From NCBI RefSeq assembly GCF_004339565.1, contig NZ_SMFZ01000001.1:2294001-2358000 (forward strand): a stretch of 64,000 bases of DNA, given 5' to 3'. Below the pieces are notes generated by a model. The model was not told the origin of the DNA. It saw only the letters and a list, made by a program, of their open reading frames with translations, and ran no database searches. Below are positions 44,010 to 50,356 of this stretch, one piece after another. Origin of the DNA: Pseudonocardia endophytica. Its GTDB lineage: Bacteria > Actinomycetota > Actinomycetes > Mycobacteriales > Pseudonocardiaceae. The position numbers and the translations under genes are program-made. How positions within the stretch are numbered: position 1 is the first letter of the stretch; each line of letters begins with the position of its first letter.

Positions 44010-45389
44010 TCAGAACTCGAGGCCGAGGAGCGCGTTCTCCACGACCTCGGGCAACGCCGGGTGGATCCAGTACTGCTGACGAACGATCTCGCGTACGTCC
44101 TGGTCGGAGGCCATCACCTGGACGAGCTGCTGGATGAGGGTCGACGCCTCCGGGCCGATGATGTGGGCCCCCACCAGTCGGCCGGTGTCCCGGTCGGCGA
44201 TCACCTTGACGAAGCCCGTCGTGTCCTCGAGCGCCCAGCCGTAGGCGACGTCGGCGAATCGCTGCACCGTCACGACGTGGTCGAGGCCGAGATCCCGGCA
44301 CCGTTGTCCGGTCATGCCGACGCTCGCGATCGGCGGCGTCGTGAAGACCGCCGACGGTACGAACCGGTGATCCGTGGCACGCAGGTCGTCCGGGTGCAGG
44401 AGGTTGTGCGCGACCACCCGCTTCTCGTGGTTGGCCACGTGCTTCAGCTGGAACGGGGAGCTGACGTCCCCGATCGCGAAGATCCCGTCGACCGGCGTCC
44501 GCTGGTACTCGTCGACGACGATCCGGCCGTCGAGGTGCAGCGGGATCCCGGCGCTCCCCACATCGAGGAGGTCGCCGTTCGGGCGGCGCCCGGTCGCCAC
44601 GAGCACCGTGTCGGCCTCGACGACCGATCCGTCCGACAGCTCGACCCGGATGTCTCCCGGCGATCCCGTCATGCCGGCGACCCGCGTGTTCAGCCGTACG
44701 TCCCAACGCTCGCGGGCACGGTCCGTGAAGGCGGCCGAGACGTCCTCGTCCTCCCGGCGAAGGAGTGCCGGCCCCTGGCTGACAACGGCCACGTGGGCGC
44801 CGAACGCGGAGAAGACATGGGCGAACTCCGCCCCGACGAACCCACCACCGAGGACGACCAGCCGTCGGGGTACCGCTGACAGCCGCATGACCGTGTCCGA
44901 GGTCTCGTAGGGCACACCGGAGGACTCGACGATCTCCGGCACGTCCGGCCGGGCCCCCGCGGCGATCAGGATCCGGTCGGCGGTGAACTCCTCTGCCGTG
45001 CCGGTGGGCAGCTCGACCCGGACGGAGCGGGCGCCGGTGAATCGGGCACTGCCCTCGTAGGTCGTGACGTTCGGCGTGCGGACCGGGTCGTTGCGGTAGT
45101 CGCGCACACCGTCGGAGATCGGGTCGATCCGGCCGAAGATCCGTTCCCGGATGTCGGCCCAGCGCACCTTGTCGACGGTCGCGTCGACGCCGAAACGGTG
45201 CGCCTCGCGGACGGTGTCGGCGACGTGCGCCGCGTGCACGTACATCTTCGTCGGGATGCACCCGACGTTCAGACACGTCCCGCCGAAGCGACCGTGCTCG
45301 ACGACGGCGACGTCGAGGTGGTCGAACCTGCTGTCGATGATCGAGCTTCCGGAGCCGGCCCCGATGACGGCCAAGTCGTGGTGACGCAC
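44010..45389 (-). CDS. mtr: Mycothione-reductase-type disulfide reductase
   Basis: This 459-residue flavoprotein uses GTG 45389, since the longer frame would run through the operator. The redox pair C39-C44 (GGTCLNVGCIPTK) and the base pair H443/E448 (HPALPEVVENALL) sit at almost the same numbers as in M. tuberculosis mycothione reductase. The FAD motif is IGAGSGSSIID, and the NADPH site follows GGGFVGAEFAHV. It should reduce mycothiol disulfide. Its place in a glutathione-based regulon with the shared operator raises the possibility that it reduces glutathione or mixed disulfides. Confidence 0.85.
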   Translation of the reverse strand: MRHHDLAVIGAGSGSSIIDSRFDHLDVAVVEHGRFGGTCLNVGCIPTKMYVHAAHVADTVREAHRFGVDATVDKVRWADIRERIFGRIDPISDGVRDYRNDPVRTPNVTTYEGSARFTGARSVRVELPTGTAEEFTADRILIAAGARPDVPEIVESSGVPYETSDTVMRLSAVPRRLVVLGGGFVGAEFAHVFSAFGAHVAVVSQGPALLRREDEDVSAAFTDRARERWDVRLNTRVAGMTGSPGDIRVELSDGSVVEADTVLVATGRRPNGDLLDVGSAGIPLHLDGRIVVDEYQRTPVDGIFAIGDVSSPFQLKHVANHEKRVVAHNLLHPDDLRATDHRFVPSAVFTTPPIASVGMTGQRCRDLGLDHVVTVQRFADVAYGWALEDTTGFVKVIADRDTGRLVGAHIIGPEASTLIQQLVQVMASDQDVREIVRQQYWIHPALPEVVENALLGLEF

Positions 45390-45791
45390 GCGGACACCGT
45401 ACCAGAAGTGCTTTAGTAGTGAACTGTTTAGCGCAGCGGTCATCGCTCGGCGCCACGGCCGTCCGCGTCAGTTCATTTAGTAATAAGCTTTTGACGCCTT
45501 GGTAATCGACCGCTATGGTGATGCGCGTCGCACCGCCAAGACCCCCGACGACGTGGATGAGCTTGTCGCGCAGTGGCCACCGGACCACAGGTCGCGTCGT
45601 CGCCCTCACCTGACAGGAGCAGACAGACAGACCCCGGCACCGTGTGGACGGCTCCCCCTCGATCCCACACGGCGCAGCACGACTCCCCGGCCGACGCGCA
45701 CCTCCCGACCCGGCCGGATCCCCTTCCGACGTTGCCCGCGAACGGCTCCCGAAAGAAGTGAGTGCCGCCGCACGAAGGAGAAGCGACTCCG
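45390..45791. other. Divergent regulatory region, no gene
   Basis: This 402-bp gap lies between the disulfide-reductase gene and the PucR gene. The left 110 bp is AT-rich and contains the shared operator at 45414-45432 and a second AT-rich stretch (TTTAGTAATAAGC, 45477-45489) that does not fit the pattern well. The right part is GC-rich, with open frames that have no coding support. Confidence 0.6.
45414..45432 (-). promoter_or_regulatory. Shared operator, copy e (disulfide reductase gene)
   Basis: The minus strand reads GCTAAACAGTTCACTACTA, ending 24 nt before GTG 45389. Being so close to the start it probably overlaps the promoter core, as expected for a repressor site. Confidence 0.6.
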
Positions 45792-47486
45792 ATGAACGCT
45801 GTCGCGATCGACGACCCCCGGATCAAGCACGCGGGTGTGGACGGTCCTCAGCCGCCCGCTCCCGAGCTGAGCCCGTGGGAGCTGCGCACTCTCGAACGGG
45901 TCCACGAGGCCATCCACCTGCGCTTCCCCGGTGTGCTGGGCTGCTGCTACGCGGCCATCGGCTGTCCGGCAATGCGGCTGTGCGCACTCCACGACCTGGA
46001 GCTTCCGGCGATCTTCGGCCGGCTGGGCTCGTCGGGTCACGACAGCGGTTTCTCGGTCGAGGCTCACGCCGACTCCTCTGGCACCACCCGCTTCGTCGCG
46101 ACCGCCGTGATCGCGCGCGACGGTCGCACGACGGGCCGGGTCCAGTTCGTCGCGAGCTGCGCGCCGGACGTCGCGGCGCTGTCCCGCATCGTCGCCGTGG
46201 CCGTCCAGGAGGCCGAGAACGATCTCGACGGCGTCCTGGACGGCGGAGCGCCCGCCGAGGAGAAGGCGTTGCGCCTCGACCCGGCCGCCCAGGAGACGCT
46301 CATCGAGCTGTTCGAGGCCGATCCGGGGACGCAGCCCACGGTGCGCTGCCTCCTCCAGCGGGTCTCCGCGGCGCTCGGCAGCGCAGTGGCCGTGCAGACG
46401 GCGCGCGGAGTCGTGATCGGTTCGGCCGGGCGGGCCGAGCCGGTCCTGCTGAACACGTCGAGTCACCGCGACAGCGACGCCATCGCACGGGCGGCGCGCT
46501 CCAGCACGCCGGTGTTCACGCCCGGGAGCTCAGCGCCGTTCGTACGTGCCGTGGTGAAGATCGGCGTCGGTGGCGCGCACCCCTATCTGCTCGTCGCCGA
46601 GGTCGATCGGCGCAGCGCATGGAGCATCGCCGTCCTGCGGCAGGCGGCCGGCATCCTCTCGTGGCTACTGAGGATGGAGCAGGACGCCACCGACGACATC
46701 ACTCTGCGCCGGTCTGCCATCGTCGCCGACCTCATGCGGGGGGCGGATCTGGCGAGCGTCCCGGCGCGGGCGGCCGTGCTCGGCCACGACCTGAGCGGCC
46801 CGCACCGGGCACTCGCGTTCACCGCGGCGCGGGCAGCATCGGAGACCGATCTCGTCCGCGTCGGCCACGCGCTGGCCGACCGGTTCCGCAACGCGGGCGG
46901 TGGGAACGGCCCCGACACCCTGGTGTCGACGATCGGCCCATACGTCATCGCCCTCGTACCCGACACGGGGAACCGCGAGTCCGAGACGGATGCCCGGCTC
47001 TGCCTGACCTCACTGCGCCGCGACGGCTTCCAGCTCGTCTGCGGCATCGGTCCCTCCGCCTCCGGACCGGAGGCGCTCTCCGAGGGCTTGGACCAGGCGG
47101 TCCGGGCTGCGGACATCCTGCGCGACCACGACCAGCGGGACGCCGTGACGTACTACGAGGACCTCGGCCTGCTCGGATTTCTCTACTCGGACTCGGACCG
47201 CCACCGGCTCCACAGCTTCGTCTCACGATGGCTGGGACCACTGCACGAGCACGACGACTCGTCGAACTCGGAGCTCCTCCGCACGGTGGAGGCTGTGGTC
47301 GATCATCCGACGCTCAACGCCGCCGCGAACGCGCTGTACATCCACATCTCGACGCTGAAGTACCGCTGCAAGCGGATCGAGGAGGTCCTCGGCGCCGATC
47401 TTCGTGATCCCGAGGTCACGTTCAACCTCCGGCTCGCGATGAAGCTCAGCTCCATCCAGCAGAAGCTCGGCACGCGATCGAGCTGA
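45792..47486 (+). CDS. PucR/CdaR-family transcriptional regulator
   Basis: This 564-residue protein has ATG 45792, about 10 nt after AGGAG; ATG 45762 is less likely. An N-terminal sensor region of about 290 residues looks GAF-like and carries several cysteines (LGCCYAAIGCPAMRLC). It is followed by a GGDEF-like domain (RALAFTAARAASETDLVRVG) and the C-terminal PucR HTH_30 domain (HPTLNAAANALYIHISTLKY). Related regulators activate aromatic and alkene catabolic operons. It is divergent from the disulfide-reductase gene and convergent with styA3. The cysteine-rich sensor could respond to thiol state, which is speculation. Confidence 0.85.
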   Translation: MNAVAIDDPRIKHAGVDGPQPPAPELSPWELRTLERVHEAIHLRFPGVLGCCYAAIGCPAMRLCALHDLELPAIFGRLGSSGHDSGFSVEAHADSSGTTRFVATAVIARDGRTTGRVQFVASCAPDVAALSRIVAVAVQEAENDLDGVLDGGAPAEEKALRLDPAAQETLIELFEADPGTQPTVRCLLQRVSAALGSAVAVQTARGVVIGSAGRAEPVLLNTSSHRDSDAIARAARSSTPVFTPGSSAPFVRAVVKIGVGGAHPYLLVAEVDRRSAWSIAVLRQAAGILSWLLRMEQDATDDITLRRSAIVADLMRGADLASVPARAAVLGHDLSGPHRALAFTAARAASETDLVRVGHALADRFRNAGGGNGPDTLVSTIGPYVIALVPDTGNRESETDARLCLTSLRRDGFQLVCGIGPSASGPEALSEGLDQAVRAADILRDHDQRDAVTYYEDLGLLGFLYSDSDRHRLHSFVSRWLGPLHEHDDSSNSELLRTVEAVVDHPTLNAAANALYIHISTLKYRCKRIEEVLGADLRDPEVTFNLRLAMKLSSIQQKLGTRSS

Positions 47487-47515
47487 CGCCGGACCCGGGC
47501 TCGCCGACGCGACAG

Positions 47516-47552
47516 GCCGGGCGGGCGCCGCTCCCTCGGCCGCCCGCCCGGC
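47516..47552 (+). terminator. 12-bp GC hairpin after the PucR gene
   Basis: GCCGGGCGGGCG (47516-47527) pairs perfectly with CGCCCGCCCGGC (47541-47552), 29 bp after the PucR stop. This fits a terminator without a U-tract. Confidence 0.65.
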
Positions 47553-47566
47553 ATCATCGGCATCTC

Positions 47567-47609
47567 GTCTCCCGGGCGTCGGGAGGAGGACGGCCGACGC
47601 CCGGGAGAC
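47567..47609 (-). terminator. 16-bp perfect hairpin after styA3
   Basis: GTCTCCCGGGCGTCGG (47567-47582) is perfectly inverted at 47594-47609 with an 11-nt loop, directly after the styA3 stop. Together with the neighbouring hairpin it isolates the two convergent units. Confidence 0.75.
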
Positions 47610-47611
47610 GA

Positions 47612-48871
47612 TCAGGCGCCGGCGCCGACCAGCTCCGGGGCCCGGTCCTTCCCGAGCCACGCGCCGATCCGGTCCGGGTGGGCGAACACGTCCCACTGCC
47701 TCTCGGGGAAGTTGAAGTTGTCCGTGAACTCGTCCGCCAGACGACGGTCGAGGGACAGTGCGCCGACGAAGCCGAGGAACTCCTTCGGCAGCGTGTCCAG
47801 CGCGCCCAGCATGAAGTTCGTCCACCGCGTCGCGGCCAGCACACGATCCCGACGACGCGCGTCGACCACCTCGACGAACCGCGCGTCGAACACGTCCTGA
47901 GCAACGATCTCCTCGCCCAGGATCCACGCGGCGTACGAGGCCATGTTGCCGCCCTGCCCCAGGACCGGGTCCACCGTCGCGTTGACGTCACCGAGCGCCA
48001 GCGCGGTCGTCCCGTCGGGCAGGACGGTCGAGGTCTTCCGTACCACCGGAACCACGCCACCCTGCAGGATGTCCAACGGGCTGTTCGCCACATCGAACTC
48101 GGACTCGTCCACGCGCTCGAACGTCATCGGGTAGTGCGTGCGCAGCTTCTCCAGCATCAGCGTCCTGAACGCCGCCGGGTCGTCCTCGTACCTCGTGTGC
48201 CGCAACACCTCCAGGTCACCACCGATGTGGTTCTCCCACACCAGCGCCGACGCCATCCCACCGAACGTCAGATACGGGATCTCGATCATCTCGCCGTGCC
48301 CCGGGGAGGCACCCCAGACGACGGCGCGCTTGTCGAGCTGCTCGATGCCCGTGAACACCCCGACACACAGCGCGCGCTGCGGGGTCTCGTGCGGCGAGTG
48401 CTCCGGGTCGCGCGGGAACAGCCTGCCGAACGTGCCCTTGCCGGTGCAGACGACCAGCAGGTCGTGCTGCGCCTCGAGCGTGGCGACGTCCTCCTCGCCG
48501 AGAGTCCGGTACTCGATCCTTCCGCCGCGGGAGGTGAAGTCCTCCATCAGCTGCGGGTGGTAGATCCGGTAGTCGATACCCCGGCTCGGGGCGTGGTAGT
48601 CGCCGTAGAACGTCAACGGGTCCGGGCCACCGAGGTAGTAGTGGTGACCGAAGTAGCCGAAGTCGTTGACGTCCCAGTGGTCGATGCCGAGCGCCCGCTC
48701 GCGCTCCACGGTCACCGCGTGATGCGCCACCGTGTTCGGCAGCCGACCCGCCGCGTACTCCTCCGGGTTCTTGTCCGTGTAGATCGTCGCGTCGATGTCG
48801 TGCCGGCGCAGGAACAGGCCCAGCTGCAGACCCGCGGTCCCAGCGCCGATGATGCCGATCCGCTTACTCAA
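47612..48871 (-). CDS. styA: Styrene monooxygenase oxygenase component (paralogue 3)
   Basis: This 419-residue protein has TTG 48871 as start. It aligns exactly with ATG of styA2, and the ribosome site GGAGA and about 30 nt upstream are alike in both. It has the FAD motif GIIGAGTAG and N46, V48, H50, Y73, H76, S96. It differs from StyA2 at about 32 of 420 residues by hand count, mostly surface positions. It has no styB and no copy of the shared operator. It lies 85 bp after the last gene of the mce operon in the same direction, so it may be expressed with lipid or hydrocarbon uptake. Confidence 0.92.
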   Translation of the reverse strand: MSKRIGIIGAGTAGLQLGLFLRRHDIDATIYTDKNPEEYAAGRLPNTVAHHAVTVERERALGIDHWDVNDFGYFGHHYYLGGPDPLTFYGDYHAPSRGIDYRIYHPQLMEDFTSRGGRIEYRTLGEEDVATLEAQHDLLVVCTGKGTFGRLFPRDPEHSPHETPQRALCVGVFTGIEQLDKRAVVWGASPGHGEMIEIPYLTFGGMASALVWENHIGGDLEVLRHTRYEDDPAAFRTLMLEKLRTHYPMTFERVDESEFDVANSPLDILQGGVVPVVRKTSTVLPDGTTALALGDVNATVDPVLGQGGNMASYAAWILGEEIVAQDVFDARFVEVVDARRRDRVLAATRWTNFMLGALDTLPKEFLGFVGALSLDRRLADEFTDNFNFPERQWDVFAHPDRIGAWLGKDRAPELVGAGA

Positions 48872-48956
48872 GTGAACTCTCCTGTGGTTGTGCGACGTCG
48901 GCGTCGCTCTCGGGGAGACCGGTGTGGACAGGTGGAACCGGTCGATCAGGGCCGGC

Positions 48957-49178
48957 TCAGATCGCTACCGCGATCGCGACGGCGACGAAGACGAGTGCCA
49001 CGACCAGGCAGGTGATCCCACCTCGCCTGAGGACCCGGACCCGCTTGTCCCGCTGCTCTCCGGACATCTGGGCCGGCACCAGGTTCTCGACGTTGCCGCG
49101 AGCCCAGAGGCCGAGTGCGGCGAGCGCGACGGCCATGACGAGGAGGATCCCTCCGTTGGCCAGACCCTCGGACGTCAT
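48957..49178 (-). CDS. Small two-helix membrane protein at the end of the mce operon
   Basis: This 73-residue protein starts at ATG 49178, overlapping the foldase stop (ATGA). Two hydrophobic segments (GGILLVMAVALAALGLWARG and ITCLVVALVFVAVAIAVAI) flank a charged loop with SGEQRDKRVRVLRRG. I do not recognise the family. Translational coupling to the mce-associated genes suggests an accessory role in the transporter. The 85-bp gap before styA3 holds no clear terminator. Confidence 0.7.
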   Translation of the reverse strand: MTSEGLANGGILLVMAVALAALGLWARGNVENLVPAQMSGEQRDKRVRVLRRGGITCLVVALVFVAVAIAVAI

Positions 49179-50356
49179 CGCGGCGGCTCCACGGCCGGGG
49201 GTGCGGGCGCGCCGCCCTGAGGCGCGGGAGCACCGCCCTGGGGCGCCGGCCCAGCAGGCGCCGGGTCCGCCACACCGGGCGGGGCGTCCGGATCGGCCGG
49301 ACGGTAGTTGTCGGCGTACTCGACGTCGGCGTCCGTGATCCGGGTGGCGATCCAGTTCCGCCACGCCTCGGTCGACTTCTCCAGCTCGAGCGTGGCCCTC
49401 AGGGGCTCCTTGATCGCCTCGAACGTCGCGGGAACGGGCGGCGTCGTCGCCCCGCCCACTCCGACGTTCCAACCGTGCTGGGTCTGCACCGGACCGAACA
49501 CCGTCCCGGGGGCCGCGGCGAACGCGGCCTGCCCGTACGCCGGCTCCAGCTGAGCCGCCGCCACCTGGCCGAGATCCCCGCCCTTGTCACGGGTCGACTG
49601 GTCCTGGCTCACGGAGCGGGCGACGTCTGCGAACGGCTCACCACCCCGGATGCGTGCGACCACCTGGTCGGCGGCCGCCCTGTCGGCGACGACGATGTTG
49701 GAAAGCCGGCGCTTCTCCGGCGTGCCCAGCTGGTCGTGCCGCTCGTCGAAGGCCTTCTTCACCTCGTCGTCACTCACCGTGATCGGACCGGTGACCTTGT
49801 CCATGAGCTGTGCGACGGTCATCTGCCGCTTCACCTCCCCGAGCACGGCCTGCTCGGAGGTGCCGCTGTTGCCGAGGGCCTCGATGAACTTCTCGCGGGC
49901 CTGCGGACCCTCCCCGAGCTGCTGCGCGATGAACCGGGAGAGCGTGTCGTTGACCGCCTTGTCGGCCGCGACGACGCCCTCGTCCCGCGCGGCGTCGTCG
50001 AGGACGATCGCGACGGCGTAGGACTTCGCGGCGTCCCGCCGGAAAGCGTCGAGCTGGTCCGGCTCCGTCGGCGGGTTCACCCCGTACAAGGCGCGCAGGG
50101 TGTCCACCTGGCGGTCGAGCTCGTCGGTGGTGACGACCCTGTCCCCCAGCCGGAACGCCGCGTCGTCGGGGAGGGCCTCGATCTGCCACCACGTCACCCC
50201 GCCGGCCACCAGGGCCAGCAGCACGATGAGGCCACCCGCGATCACGACCTTGGTCCGCCGCCGGGCGGCGGCGAATCCCTTGCGGGCCTTCCCGGGCAGC
50301 CCGCCCACGGTCCCGGACGCCTTGTCCAGCGTTTCCTTGGACAGCATGGATGTCAT
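49175..50356 (-). CDS. Membrane-anchored parvulin/SurA-like peptidyl-prolyl isomerase
   Basis: This 393-residue protein starts at ATG 50356, overlapping the MMPL stop. A signal anchor lies at about residues 36-57 (VVIAGGLIVLLALVAGGVTW). A SurA-type N-domain (DRQVDTLRALYGVNPPTEPD) follows, then a PpiC rotamase domain (KRRLSNIVVADRAAADQVV, RDKGGDLGQVAAAQLEPAYG), ending in a Pro/Gly/Gln-rich tail. It would act outside the membrane, helping to fold or assemble secreted proteins. Presence inside an mce operon suggests that the Mce proteins are its clients, by inference. The usual terminal HII motif of parvulins is changed to NVGV. Confidence 0.82.
   Translation of the reverse strand: MTSMLSKETLDKASGTVGGLPGKARKGFAAARRRTKVVIAGGLIVLLALVAGGVTWWQIEALPDDAAFRLGDRVVTTDELDRQVDTLRALYGVNPPTEPDQLDAFRRDAAKSYAVAIVLDDAARDEGVVAADKAVNDTLSRFIAQQLGEGPQAREKFIEALGNSGTSEQAVLGEVKRQMTVAQLMDKVTGPITVSDDEVKKAFDERHDQLGTPEKRRLSNIVVADRAAADQVVARIRGGEPFADVARSVSQDQSTRDKGGDLGQVAAAQLEPAYGQAAFAAAPGTVFGPVQTQHGWNVGVGGATTPPVPATFEAIKEPLRATLELEKSTEAWRNWIATRITDADVEYADNYRPADPDAPPGVADPAPAGPAPQGGAPAPQGGAPAPPAVEPPR

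Noticed and set aside
45471..45489. Sixth copy of the shared operator
   Set aside because: GTTCATTTAGTAATAAGC is AT-rich and shares short words with the sites, but fits the 19-nt pattern at too few positions.
42661..45609. 982-codon open frame on the minus strand
   Set aside because: The thiolase begins at ATG 43896. The upstream part overlaps the disulfide-reductase gene in another frame and has no domain.
27545..48871. Transposon or integrase remnants explaining transfer of the styrene locus
   Set aside because: I looked for transposase motifs and long terminal inverted repeats at the borders and saw none. Transfer is inferred only from the unusual gene set.
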